Origin: DASRDR01 sp035550795
GTDB taxonomy: Bacteria > Methylomirabilota > Methylomirabilia > Rokubacteriales > DASRDR01
Length of the DNA: 64,000 nt
Assembly: GCA_035550795.1 (NCBI GenBank)
Contig: DASZOL010000060.1
Coordinates: 16,297-80,296 of the forward strand
Direction: 5' to 3'
The position numbers were made by a program, and so were the translations under genes. Of the stretch, positions 31,302 through 39,582 are shown piece after piece. Below the pieces are notes generated by a model. It saw only the letters and a program-made list of their open reading frames with translations, ran no database searches and had not been told where the DNA came from. How positions within the stretch are numbered: the first letter of the stretch is position 1; each line of letters starts with the position of its first letter.

Positions 31302-32438
31302 ATGAGCGACGCGTCCGACACCGACGTGCGGCGCTATCATCGGCGACAGTTCGCGCTGACGCTCGCCGACCTCGCCCTCGGCGCCATGCTGCTCGCGTGG
31401 TGGAGCTGGGGAGGCGCCGCCGCGTGGCTCGCCGGTCTCCTGGAGGCGTCACTGGGCTCACCGCTCGCCGTCGTCGCCGCCATGGCGCTGGCGGTCGGCG
31501 GCTCCCAGGCGCTCCTGACGTTTCCGCTCGACCTCGTGGCCGGCTTCGTCCTTCCCCGCCGGGCGGGCCTGCTCACCCAGCCGCTCGGCGGCTGGCTCGG
31601 CGACCGCGCAAAGGCGCTCGCCATCGGCGGCATCCTCGGACTGCTGACCGTGGAGGTCGTGTACGCCCTCCTCCGGTGGAGCCCGGACTGGTGGTGGCTC
31701 TGGGCCGGAACGGCCCTCGCGGCGGGACTGGCCCTGCTGGCCGCGATCGTGCCGATGTGGCTCGTGCCGCTCTTCTACCGCGTGACGCCGGTCGAGGACC
31801 CGACGCTCCGCGAGCGGATCCTCGCGCTCGCCGCGCGGGTGGGGGTCAAGGCCGCCAGGGTGGCGGTCGCCGACTTCTCGCGCAAGGGCCGCACCGCCAA
31901 CGCGGCCGTCGTGGGCCTCGGCCGCACGCGCCGGATCCTGGTGAGCGACACGCTGCTCGCCGAGTTCCCCGCCGAGGAGGTCGAGGTCGTCCTCGCCCAC
32001 GAGCTCGTCCACCACGCCCGCCGCCACGTGGCCAAGGGAGTCCTGCTTCAGGGCGGGCTGCTTCTCGCCGCCCTGTGGATCGCCGACGGGGCCCTCCGGA
32101 CGGGCGCAGCCGCGCTCGGGCTGGCCGGGCCCGCCGACCCTGCCGGTCTACCGTTCTTCGCGCTGGTGGTCACCGCCCTCGGCCTGGCGGCAACGCCCCT
32201 GGTGGCGGCGTGGTCGCGCCGGCTCGAGCGCGAAGCCGATCGCGTCGCACTGGAGGTCACCAGGACACCGGACGCCTTCGTCGCAGCCATGGAGCGGCTC
32301 GGTCGCCTCAACCTGGCCGAGCGGCGCCCGGGGCGCGTCCGCGAGCTCCTCTTCGCCACGCATCCCTCCATCGAAGCGCGGATCGCGGCCGGGCGCGCGG
32401 CCGGGGCGCGGTTCCCCGCGCGCCCTGGATTGCCTTGA
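31302..32438 (+). CDS. M48-family membrane zinc metalloprotease (STE24/HtpX-like)
   Basis: A 378-aa integral membrane protease. Four to five helices fill the first 170 residues. The zinc motif HELVH lies at about 232-236 (VLAHELVHHARRH) and the third ligand Glu is in LEREADRVAL near 308, with two more helices between. This layout matches STE24/CAAX-protease-type M48 enzymes, which degrade or trim membrane proteins. A probable substrate is misfolded inner-membrane protein; CAAX cleavage is not expected in bacteria. ATG 31302. Downstream the M20 hydrolase gene starts after 86 bases. Confidence 0.9.
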   Translation: MSDASDTDVRRYHRRQFALTLADLALGAMLLAWWSWGGAAAWLAGLLEASLGSPLAVVAAMALAVGGSQALLTFPLDLVAGFVLPRRAGLLTQPLGGWLGDRAKALAIGGILGLLTVEVVYALLRWSPDWWWLWAGTALAAGLALLAAIVPMWLVPLFYRVTPVEDPTLRERILALAARVGVKAARVAVADFSRKGRTANAAVVGLGRTRRILVSDTLLAEFPAEEVEVVLAHELVHHARRHVAKGVLLQGGLLLAALWIADGALRTGAAALGLAGPADPAGLPFFALVVTALGLAATPLVAAWSRRLEREADRVALEVTRTPDAFVAAMERLGRLNLAERRPGRVRELLFATHPSIEARIAAGRAAGARFPARPGLP

Positions 32439-32524
32439 CAGGTCCGGGACGGGAGTGCGAGCCTGCCCTCCGCGGCGACGCCCGACTCGCGCCGACCGAT
32501 TGACTGCTTCCCGGGAGGCTCCGC

Positions 32525-33724
32525 ATGAGTGACCTGGACCGCCTCAAGACGCGCGTGACCGAGGCCGTCGACCGGATGGCCGAGGAGCTCTGGACCCTTG
32601 CGCTCCGGATCCACGCCAACCCGGAGCTGGCCTTCAAGGAAGAAAAGGCGGCGGCCTGGCTGAGCGAGCTCCTCGAGCGGGAGGGATGCCGCGTCGAGCG
32701 GGGCGTGGGCGGCCTGCCCACGGCGTTCCGCGCGGAGGTGCCCGGCGCGGGGGACGGCCCCACGATCGCCGTGATGGCAGAGTACGATGCGCTGCCCGGC
32801 ATCGGCCATGCGTGCGGCCACAACATCATCGCCACGGCGGGCGCCGGCGCCGGCGCCGCGCTGGCCGTCGTCGCGGCGAGCCTCGCCCAGGCACGCCTGC
32901 CGTACCGGGGCCGCATTACCGTGCTGGGAACTCCGGCCGAGGAGGGGGGCGCGGGCAAGGTCAAGCTCATGGACGCCGGCGTGTTCCGCGGCGTCGACGC
33001 CGCGATGATGATCCACCCGCGTTGTGGCACCCAGGTGTGGCGGCCGACGCTCGGGCTCATGAAGGCGAAGGTGGAATACTTCGGCAAGGCCGCGCACGCC
33101 GCGTCCTGGCCATGGCGGGGCGTCAACGCCCTCAACGCGGTGATCGGCCTGTTCAACGCGCTCGACGCGATGCGCCAGCACCTCCGTCCCGACGCCCGCG
33201 TCCACGGGGTCATCACGGTCGGCGGCCAGCAGCCCAACATCATCCCCGAGTACACCGCCGCCGAGTTCTATCTCCGGTCGCTCGACAAGGAGTACCTCCA
33301 GGAGGTCCGGCGCCGGTTCGAGGCCGCCGCAGAGGGCGCCGCGACCGCCACGGGGTGCCGCGCCCAGGTCACCATCGACCCGACGATCCACGACCCGCTC
33401 AAGCCCAATTCCGCGATGGCCGACCTCTTCGAGCGGAACCTCGCGCGGATCGACTTCCCGGTCGACCCGGACGACGGTCAGGCCGGGTACGGCTCGACGG
33501 ACGCCGGCAACGTCAGCCACGCGGTCCCCACCATCCATCCGTACGTCCGCACGGCGCCCGACGGCGTGCCCGGCCACTCGCGCGAGTTCGCCGAGCACAA
33601 CGCCACACCGCTGGCGCGGGCCGGCATGGTGGCGGGGGCGAAGGCGCTGGCCCTGACCGCGCTGGACCTCCTCGCCCAGCCCGGCGCGCTCAAGGCGGCG
33701 AAGGAGGAATTTAGCCGGGGGTGA
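32525..33724 (+). CDS. M20-family amidohydrolase/peptidase
   Basis: A 399-aa metal-dependent hydrolase of the M20D (AbgB/hippurate hydrolase-like) group, cleaving an amide of an amino acid. Metal ligands can be followed: EYDALPGIGHACGHN (about 83-97, with a Cys-Gly-His motif), PAEEGGAGK (about 138-146), MIHPRC near 162 and the late GYGSTDAGNVSH near 320. The lid domain lies between about 185 and 300. The start ATG 32525 follows GGGAGGC. Possible substrates are N-acyl amino acids or aminobenzoyl-glutamate; there is no context to decide. A perfect hairpin overlaps its stop codon. Confidence 0.9.
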   Translation: MSDLDRLKTRVTEAVDRMAEELWTLALRIHANPELAFKEEKAAAWLSELLEREGCRVERGVGGLPTAFRAEVPGAGDGPTIAVMAEYDALPGIGHACGHNIIATAGAGAGAALAVVAASLAQARLPYRGRITVLGTPAEEGGAGKVKLMDAGVFRGVDAAMMIHPRCGTQVWRPTLGLMKAKVEYFGKAAHAASWPWRGVNALNAVIGLFNALDAMRQHLRPDARVHGVITVGGQQPNIIPEYTAAEFYLRSLDKEYLQEVRRRFEAAAEGAATATGCRAQVTIDPTIHDPLKPNSAMADLFERNLARIDFPVDPDDGQAGYGSTDAGNVSHAVPTIHPYVRTAPDGVPGHSREFAEHNATPLARAGMVAGAKALALTALDLLAQPGALKAAKEEFSRG

Positions 33725-33749
33725 GGTGGCGCGACCGCCTCGCCACCTC
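33723..33749 (+). terminator. hairpin overlapping the M20 stop codon
   Basis: GAGGTGGCG (33723-33731) pairs with CGCCACCTC (33741-33749), a perfect 9-bp stem with a 9-base loop. The last two bases of the stop codon TGA (33722-33724) are in the left arm. No T-tract. Confidence 0.45.
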
Positions 33750-33854
33750 GATCGCACCGGCGACCGACAGCGAGAGTCGCGTCACCGGTCCGCGTACCGG
33801 CAAGACATGGGGGCGATCCTCACGTCGTCACGCCGGCGGAGGCGCCTCGCCGGC

Positions 33855-35504
33855 TCAGGCGCGATCCGCCGGCCCGGTCTCGGAGAGGGCGCGCCGGCGA
33901 GCGTCGGTGCGCCGCTCGGCCTCCAGCCGCTCGAGCTCGACGGCCGAGTGATCGACGAAGCGCATGGCCGCCGCCAGCGCGCGATGCCCGGCCCGATCGG
34001 CGATGAGACGGTGCATCGCCTGGCAAACGCGCCGGTAGGCGGGGTGACCCTGGGGCGCCGTCCTGAGCTCCAGCATGTGCATCGCCTCGCGGGCGTTCAT
34101 CTCCATGTAGAAGCGGATGCGGTACGCCATGCTCACGGCGTAGGGCGCCACCGGCGCGAGGCGCGCCGCGGAGACCCGGTCGTGGAGCGCGGCCGAGGCG
34201 TCCATGACCCGCCGCCAGTCCGCGCCGCCACCCGCCTCCTCGACCGCCTCGGGCATGACGTATCCGTGCCGCGGGCCGAGCGGCTGCCACTCGAGCGATA
34301 GCAGCCGGTGCCGCTGGAGGTCGCGAAACGCCCCGTAGTCCGTGAGCACGTCGAAGCGGTAGCTCGTCCGCTCGAAGGCTCGCCCCGGCTTGTGACGGCG
34401 GTTGACGCGCTCGCCCACGTACGCCCGCAGGACGGCGGCGCGCTCCTCGACGCTCATGCGGCGCGCCCGCGCGAGGAGCTGATCGTCAGGCAGGTCCGAG
34501 GCGGCGTAGAGGGCGGCCGCCACGACCTTGACCTCACCCTCGGGGTCGAAGTCCACCAGCGCCACCTCCGGGCGCGGCTCGAGAGCGACCGTCCCCAGGG
34601 CGCGCGTGGCGATGGCCTGCGTCGCCTCCCGCGTGGCGGCGAGGTAGGCCGACCAGGCCCCGCCTCGGTCGGGAGCGTCGACGCGACGGAGGAAAGCCGG
34701 AATCACCTTGCGCAGCTCGATGAGCATGAGGTCGGCGCACGCGCGGGCCTCGGCGAGCGGCGACGCGCGAAGGCGCAGGAGGAGCGCCTCGTAGGCCTGG
34801 CCGGTGCCGTAGAGACCCAGGTTCGATCGCGTCGCCGCCGGGAGGAGGCCGCGGAGGGTGTCGAGCGCCTTCGCCCGGATCGTGCTCCGGTAGACGGCCT
34901 CCGAGTCCGAGGGCTGGCGTGGATGGCGCCGCCGGAAGTACTCCTGCATCGGCTCGAGCCAGCGGGCATACGTCTCGAACGCCGTGTCGAGCACCGCCTC
35001 GAACTCGCGCTCGAGCGGTGAGCCCCGCACCTCCGACGGCACGTGGTAGCGCCAGCGCCCGTCGGGCCGGTCGGCGTAGGGGACGTAGCGGGTCGACTGC
35101 TCAAGGTAGGCCATCAGACGGCCCCACTCGAGGAGCTTCGTGAGGACGTTGGAGACGCCCTCGCACGCGAGGTGGACGCCGCCCAGCTGGGCCACCGAGT
35201 CATCGCCGTACTCTACGAACACGCGCTCGAAGAGCCTCTCCGCCCGCGCGATGCCGACGTCCCCGGCCGGCTTGCTCCCTTCCGTCTCCAGCCCCGCCGC
35301 GCCGGCGAACTCATCGAGGAACAGGCGGCGCAGGGTCTTCGCGGAGCGAGAGTAGCGGGCGAAGAGCGCGCCCTTCACGACCTCGGGGAGGTTGACCAGC
35401 GCGAAGACGGGCCCCTCGAGGCTCGTGAAGTAGGGCGCGAGCCGGGCGCGCTCCTCGGGCGTGAAGGACTCCGTGATCCCGACGCCCAGCGAGGCGGTGC
35501 TCAC
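33855..35504 (-). CDS. thyX: duplicated FAD-dependent thymidylate synthase (ThyX-ThyX fusion)
   Basis: ThyX makes dTMP from dUMP using FAD, NADPH and methylene-tetrahydrofolate. Usual ThyX is 220-250 aa; this chain is 549 aa and holds two ThyX-like halves. The first half (about 60-280) has LLEWGRLMAYLEQSTRY near 125-141, keeping ExSxRY but with Trp-Gly-Arg where RHR is expected. The second (about 330-540) has DLQRHRLLSLEW near 405, keeping RHR but losing the SxRY end, followed by AREAMHMLELRTAPQGHP near 480-497, a normal ThyX ending. Each half therefore keeps part of the ThyX motif. Whether it makes dTMP or is a divergent relative is open. No thyA is in the window. Confidence 0.82.
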   Translation of the reverse strand: MSTASLGVGITESFTPEERARLAPYFTSLEGPVFALVNLPEVVKGALFARYSRSAKTLRRLFLDEFAGAAGLETEGSKPAGDVGIARAERLFERVFVEYGDDSVAQLGGVHLACEGVSNVLTKLLEWGRLMAYLEQSTRYVPYADRPDGRWRYHVPSEVRGSPLEREFEAVLDTAFETYARWLEPMQEYFRRRHPRQPSDSEAVYRSTIRAKALDTLRGLLPAATRSNLGLYGTGQAYEALLLRLRASPLAEARACADLMLIELRKVIPAFLRRVDAPDRGGAWSAYLAATREATQAIATRALGTVALEPRPEVALVDFDPEGEVKVVAAALYAASDLPDDQLLARARRMSVEERAAVLRAYVGERVNRRHKPGRAFERTSYRFDVLTDYGAFRDLQRHRLLSLEWQPLGPRHGYVMPEAVEEAGGGADWRRVMDASAALHDRVSAARLAPVAPYAVSMAYRIRFYMEMNAREAMHMLELRTAPQGHPAYRRVCQAMHRLIADRAGHRALAAAMRFVDHSAVELERLEAERRTDARRRALSETGPADRA

Positions 35505-35508
35505 GCGC

Positions 35509-35829
35509 CTATCCTAGCAGGGCGCGCAGGAGGGCGACTAGGACGACGCCGCCCGCGACGGCGACCAGCAGGTGGCCCGTCCGGCGGGCGAGGACGGCGA
35601 CGACCGCCGCCGCCGGGAGATCGGTCACCCACCCCGGCGTGCCGGCCCCCGGCGTCAGGAGGACGAGCGGCAGCGCGAGCGCCGTGATCAGGGCGATCGG
35701 GAGCGCCGCGAAGTACCGCTCGAGCCATCCGGGCAGCCGCCGCCGGGCCAGCGCGAGCAGCAGCGGGGCGCGCGTCAGGTAGGTGGCCGCGCCCATGGCG
35801 GCGAACGCGAGGAGGAGCTCGACTCTCAT
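35509..35829 (-). CDS. azlD: AzlD branched-chain amino-acid exporter subunit
   Basis: A 106-aa, three- to four-helix membrane protein of the AzlD family, the small partner of AzlC in branched-chain amino-acid export. FAAMGAATYLTRAPLLL near the start and LERYFAALPIALITALALP in the middle are the conserved parts. Its ATG (35829-35827) overlaps the stop of AzlC by four bases (ATGA), so the pair is translationally coupled. The following thyX start lies just beyond its stop (35504 against 35509), so the three may be cotranscribed. The start was chosen by this overlap; a longer frame is open upstream. Confidence 0.87.
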   Translation of the reverse strand: MRVELLLAFAAMGAATYLTRAPLLLALARRRLPGWLERYFAALPIALITALALPLVLLTPGAGTPGWVTDLPAAAVVAVLARRTGHLLVAVAGGVVLVALLRALLG

Positions 35830-36509
35830 CGAAGTGGCTCGGCCGGGGAGCCGGGGTGGGCTGCCGGCCGGCCGGGGGCGGCACGGGAGCCGGGCGAGCG
35901 CGGGGCGAGCCACACACCGAGCGCCGAGGCGCCCAGCCCGGCCAGCGCGATGTGCCAGGTGCCTCCGATCGCGCCCTTGACCGACAGGGCGATCGCGGCC
36001 GCGACCCCCGCGACGGCCCACTGCCAGGGCGCCTGGATCGTCCGGGCCAGGATCGCGATGAACACGGCCGGGAACACGAAGTCGAGCCCGTAGCGGTGGG
36101 GATCGGGGATGCGCCCGCCCAGGATGCCGCCCGCCGTGGCCCCCAGGTACCAGGCGAGGAAGGTCGAGGCCGCCGAGGCGGCGAAGTACGCGGGATGGGC
36201 CAATCCTCGCTGAAAGCGCGCCATCGTGAGGGCGTAGGACTCGTCGCTGATGCCGTGCGCGAGGAGCGCCAGGCGTCCGCGCGACAGGTGCGCGAAGTAC
36301 GGCGCCAGGCTGGCGGCCATCAAGTAGTGACGGAGGTTGACGATGTACGTCGTCACCACCAGGAGCCACCCCGGGGCGCCCGCCGCGAGCATGGGCAGCG
36401 CCACGAACTGGGCGGTCCCCGCGGTGACCAGGAGGCACATCGCCACCAGCTCGCCCATCGACAGCCCCGCCTGGCGGGCGAGCCCGCCCCACACGACCCC
36501 GTAGGCCAC
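35826..36509 (-). CDS. azlC: AzlC branched-chain amino-acid exporter subunit
   Basis: A 227-aa membrane protein of the AzlC family, the main subunit of the AzlCD exporter. The conserved AGLSMGELVAMCLLVTAGTAQFVAL and NLRHYLMAASLAPYF segments are present, then ISDESYALTMARF, and about five to six helices follow. The GTG at 36509 begins inside the first helix. In-frame sequence upstream reads GVRDALSTVVPSIV before it, which looks like the missing N-terminus, but contains only CTG (36608) or ATT (36641) as possible starts. The true protein is probably about 30 residues longer. Confidence 0.82.
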   Translation of the reverse strand: MAYGVVWGGLARQAGLSMGELVAMCLLVTAGTAQFVALPMLAAGAPGWLLVVTTYIVNLRHYLMAASLAPYFAHLSRGRLALLAHGISDESYALTMARFQRGLAHPAYFAASAASTFLAWYLGATAGGILGGRIPDPHRYGLDFVFPAVFIAILARTIQAPWQWAVAGVAAAIALSVKGAIGGTWHIALAGLGASALGVWLAPRSPGSRAAPGRPAAHPGSPAEPLR

Positions 36510-36788
36510 GATGCTCGGGACGACCGTGCTGAGCGCATCCCGGACCCCCGCCCAGGCCTCGGCCCGCGCGCCGCCCGGACGGGCCGGGGGCGGCGCCCCG
36601 GCGCTCAGCGGACGCCCCCGACCAGGCGAGGCCCGAGGAATCGCACGGCGCGCACACCGGATGCTATGCCGCGACCGCGGTGGTCCCGCAATGCCGCCAA
36701 GGCCCGACCGACGCGGGCGCGCCGCGCCGCGCGCCGGGGGAGCCGGGCTCCGGGGTGGCCGATCGACCCCGGAGCCTCGTGACGGACC

Positions 36789-37913
36789 CTAGACGATTGC
36801 GATGGGTCGACCCGCTGACCCCGTGGCGCCCTTGATGCGAAGCGGCGCGAAGACGTAGACGAACTCGGAGACCCGGTCCTTGATGAGGTCGGTGAAGTCC
36901 AGGTTCTCGTGATTCAAGATCCCGTTCTTCGTGATCAGCTCGTGGTGCGCGGCGAACGCCAGGTCAGGGTCCGGGTTCGGCACGACGTCGGTCGCCCAGT
37001 GGTCGGTGCCCACCATCGCGAGCTGCTTGGCGACACACCACCGCGCCACCGCCACACCGATGCCTGGAGCCCCCTCGTTGAACTTGGCGTTGTCCTTCAT
37101 CCACAGGCCGCCCCAGCCGGTGTTGAAGAACACGGCGTCACCGGGCTGGATGCTCGATTCCGCGATGCCCTGGCGCTGGAGGGCCGCCTGGACGTCGGCA
37201 ACCGAGATCTCCTCTCCCATGTTCATCATGCGTCCCTTGAGGCCCGCGACGTCAGCCAGGACCCCTCGGGTGAACAGCGGCTTGATCTTCTCGATGCCGA
37301 GCTTCTGGAGCCCGTAGGGGTTCGCCATCTCGTGCTCCGTGAACCCATTGTAGAAGCGGATCTCGGTCATGTCCCCGTCCTTGCCGGTGACGCACCCGAT
37401 GTGGCCGAGCCCGTCGAACTGCGTGCCCATCTGGCCGATCTCGGTGGCCAGGAACTCGTCGTGGTAGACGAGCTTGTTCTTCCCGAACGGGCCGCCGGTG
37501 GGCGCACCGGGGATGCGGAGCGCGAAGACGCGCGCGCCGAAGACGGGGATGCCCGGCTCGTATACGCGCCCGAGCTCGTAGATCTTCCCGGTCTTGATGA
37601 GCTTCGCCGCCTCGAGCACCTTGGCGGGCGTGATCCAGTTGGAGCCGCCGGCCTCGTCCTGGGGGCCCCACCGCGACGGCCACCACTTCGGCCCGATCGG
37701 CGTGTCGCCGGTCGCCTGCGCCTGGGCGACCTGCGTCTGGGCGAGCATGCCGCCGGCCGTCATCCCGGCCGCCACGCCGGTGGCCAGGCCGCTCTGGATG
37801 AAGGTTCGGCGCGAGACCTCGCCCGGACTCTCCGAGGGCGCGGGGGTCTCCGGCTGCGTCTTGGGCGCCGCGGCGGCGCGACGATAGAACTGGTCCAGCC
37901 ACCCACCCTGCAT
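36789..37913 (-). CDS. Tat-exported cyclase-family (kynurenine formamidase-like) hydrolase
   Basis: A 374-aa metal-dependent hydrolase of the cyclase family (KynB-like). The N-terminus has a twin-arginine signal, SRRTFIQSG near residues 34-42, followed by an Ala/Gly-rich hydrophobic stretch to AQAQA near 69, so it is folded and cofactor-loaded before export. The family metal motif HxGTHxDxPxH is represented by GQMGTQFDGLGHIG near 163-176, with the first His lost and FDGLGH kept. Later HWATD (about 300) and HHELI (about 318) supply further ligands. Substrate unknown; many such proteins cleave amides or lactones. ATG 37913 after GAGGAGACG. Confidence 0.85.
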   Translation of the reverse strand: MQGGWLDQFYRRAAAAPKTQPETPAPSESPGEVSRRTFIQSGLATGVAAGMTAGGMLAQTQVAQAQATGDTPIGPKWWPSRWGPQDEAGGSNWITPAKVLEAAKLIKTGKIYELGRVYEPGIPVFGARVFALRIPGAPTGGPFGKNKLVYHDEFLATEIGQMGTQFDGLGHIGCVTGKDGDMTEIRFYNGFTEHEMANPYGLQKLGIEKIKPLFTRGVLADVAGLKGRMMNMGEEISVADVQAALQRQGIAESSIQPGDAVFFNTGWGGLWMKDNAKFNEGAPGIGVAVARWCVAKQLAMVGTDHWATDVVPNPDPDLAFAAHHELITKNGILNHENLDFTDLIKDRVSEFVYVFAPLRIKGATGSAGRPIAIV

Positions 37914-38190
37914 GGTCGTCTCCTCTCGATCTGGGGGAGGTGGAGGAGCCTCGGGAGGCCTCGCTCCACCACCCGGTATCGCACCCTCGAAGCGCCGGGC
38001 CCGCCCACGCGGGCCTTCTCCACGGTCCGGCCGCGAGTCCCGCTCGACAGCGCCACGCGGACCGCTCGGGCGGCCGTCGCAGGAGCGCGCAGTCGAACAT
38101 GCGGAGCAGGGTTCACGCTAGTCGGACCCTCTCGGGGTGTCAAGGCGACGGGCGCATTCCGGCACGGCGCCCTCCGCGCGGCGCGATCCG
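37914..38190. other. intergenic, no gene seen
   Basis: The 361 bases between the cyclase gene and the BamE-like lipoprotein gene show no coding signal. The first part holds the ribosome site of the cyclase gene on the minus strand. The last 84 bases hold the repeat, promoter and ribosome site of the lipoprotein gene, listed separately. Confidence 0.6.
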
Positions 38191-38210
38191 ATGCGCGCCG
38201 ATGCGCGCCG
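38191..38210. repeat. tandem 10-bp repeat abutting a -35 box
   Basis: ATGCGCGCCG occurs twice in direct tandem (38191-38200 and 38201-38210) and ends at the base before TTGACA (38211). This is a good position for an activator or repressor site. Confidence 0.6.
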
Positions 38211-38240
38211 TTGACACCCCTCGCGCCGCTCGGCTAGAGT
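38211..38240 (+). promoter_or_regulatory. sigma70-type promoter for the BamE-like lipoprotein
   Basis: TTGACA (38211-38216), 18-base spacer, TAGAGT (38235-38240); the gene starts at 38275 after AGGAGG. This is one of the two clearest promoters in the window. Confidence 0.65.
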
Positions 38241-38274
38241 GGGCGCCGTTCGATCTCAGACCAGGAGGCCCGCG

Positions 38275-38610
38275 ATGCGACATCGTCTGGTCAGGCTCAC
38301 GACCTCGGTCGTTCTCGCCGTCTCGCTGGCCGCCTGCGCCGCGCTGACGACGGGCCGCGACTTCCCGTCCCCCAAGCCGGGCGCGGAGATCAAGAACGGC
38401 GCCACGACGAAGGCGGATCTTCTCCGGATGTACGGTGAGCCCACCCAGGTCGGCGTCAAGGACGGGGATCAGACCTGGACCTGGTACTACTGGAAGAAGG
38501 GCAAGGAAGCCGACCTGTCCAAGCAGCTCGAGGCCACCCTCAACGCCCAGGGGGTGGTGAAATCATACTCCTTCTCCTCCAACTTCCCGGAGGACATGAA
38601 GAGCCGCTGA
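38275..38610 (+). CDS. BamE/SmpA-like small outer-membrane lipoprotein
   Basis: A 111-aa exported lipoprotein. The signal peptide ends in the lipobox SLAAC near residue 20. The mature part contains IKNGATTKADLLRMYGEPTQVGVKDGDQTWTWYYW, the helix-strand pattern (G.t..el...lG.P) of the SmpA/OmlA/BamE domain, which stabilises the outer-membrane protein assembly machine in proteobacteria. A BamE role is thus plausible, though many lipoproteins share the fold. ATG 38275 after AGGAGG, 35 bases from a strong promoter. The next gene, an EamA transporter, seems to overlap its stop codon (CTGA). Confidence 0.78.
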   Translation: MRHRLVRLTTSVVLAVSLAACAALTTGRDFPSPKPGAEIKNGATTKADLLRMYGEPTQVGVKDGDQTWTWYYWKKGKEADLSKQLEATLNAQGVVKSYSFSSNFPEDMKSR

Positions 38611-39503
38611 CGGACCGACGCCCCCCGGGACGCCGGCCGGCTGACGCCGCCGTCGTCCCGTCCCTGCTCCTCACCGCGCTGCTCTGGGGCGGCAGCTACC
38701 CCGCCATCAAGGCGACCCAGTCGTTCTTTCCCCCGATCGCCTTCGCCACGTTCCGCTGCGCCGTCGCGGCCGTCATCCTGGTCGTGGTGGGCCTCGTCAC
38801 CGGGGCGCTCCGGACGACTCTGCGACCTCGCGACTGGGGCATGATCGTGCTGCTCGGGCTCCTCGGCAACGCGCTGTTCCACTCCCTGCTCGTCGCGGGG
38901 ATCCACCGCACCTCGTCGGGCCACGCGGCGCTCCTCGTGGCCCTGAGCCCGGTGCTGGCCGCGCTCCTGGCTCGCGTCCTGCTCGCCGAGCCGCTCGGGG
39001 CGCACCGCCTCGCCGGTATCGCGCTCGGGTTCGCGGGCGTGACGCTGATCGTGACGCGCGAGAGCCTGGGGGCCGCCTCCACGCGGGGCGATCTGCTGAG
39101 CCTCGGCGCCAGCCTGTCCTGGGCGCTCTACACGGTGGTCGGGAAGCCGGTGCTGGCGCGAGCGACGCCGCTGGCCGTCACGACGTGGGCGACCCTGTTC
39201 GGCGTGATCCCGATGCTGCCGTTCGGCGTCCCCGGGCTCAGGGAGGTTCGCTGGGGTGCGCTCACGGCGGGCCAGTGGCTCCTGCTCCTGTACCTCTCCG
39301 CCGGCACGATCGCCGTGGCGAACCTCCTCTGGTACATGGCGCTCGCGCGCACCACCACCGCCCGCGTCGTCGTGTTCTCGTTCATGATCCCGGTGATCGC
39401 GATGACGATCGCGATCCTGGCCGGCCAGGAGTCGCTCACCCCGTCGCTCGCCCTCGGGACAGCGGCGGTCCTCAGCGGGGTCGCGCTGACGCGCAGGCCC
39501 TGA
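38607..39503 (+). CDS. EamA/DMT-family transporter
   Basis: A ten-helix drug/metabolite exporter of about 298 aa in two EamA repeats. TALLWGGSYPAIKATQSFFPPIAFATFRC is the first helix pair of the family, and SLGASLSWALYTVVGKPVLA opens the second repeat. The first ATG/GTG/TTG in frame (GTG 38784) would remove the first two helices. The likely start is CTG at 38607, overlapping the lipoprotein stop as CTGA, so translation would be coupled. The substrate is unknown. Confidence is high for the family and lower for the exact start. Confidence 0.82.
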   Translation: MTDRRPPGRRPADAAVVPSLLLTALLWGGSYPAIKATQSFFPPIAFATFRCAVAAVILVVVGLVTGALRTTLRPRDWGMIVLLGLLGNALFHSLLVAGIHRTSSGHAALLVALSPVLAALLARVLLAEPLGAHRLAGIALGFAGVTLIVTRESLGAASTRGDLLSLGASLSWALYTVVGKPVLARATPLAVTTWATLFGVIPMLPFGVPGLREVRWGALTAGQWLLLLYLSAGTIAVANLLWYMALARTTTARVVVFSFMIPVIAMTIAILAGQESLTPSLALGTAAVLSGVALTRRP

Positions 39504-39582
39504 CCCCGGTCCGGAGCCTTGACACGCTCCCCCGCCCTCGAGACGGCCGCCCGCGGCCCTTCACCTTCCGGGCGGGAGGATG

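Noticed and set aside
32436..32441. TTGACA as promoter of the M20 gene
   Set aside because: The position 18 bases downstream reads GAGCCT, not a -10.
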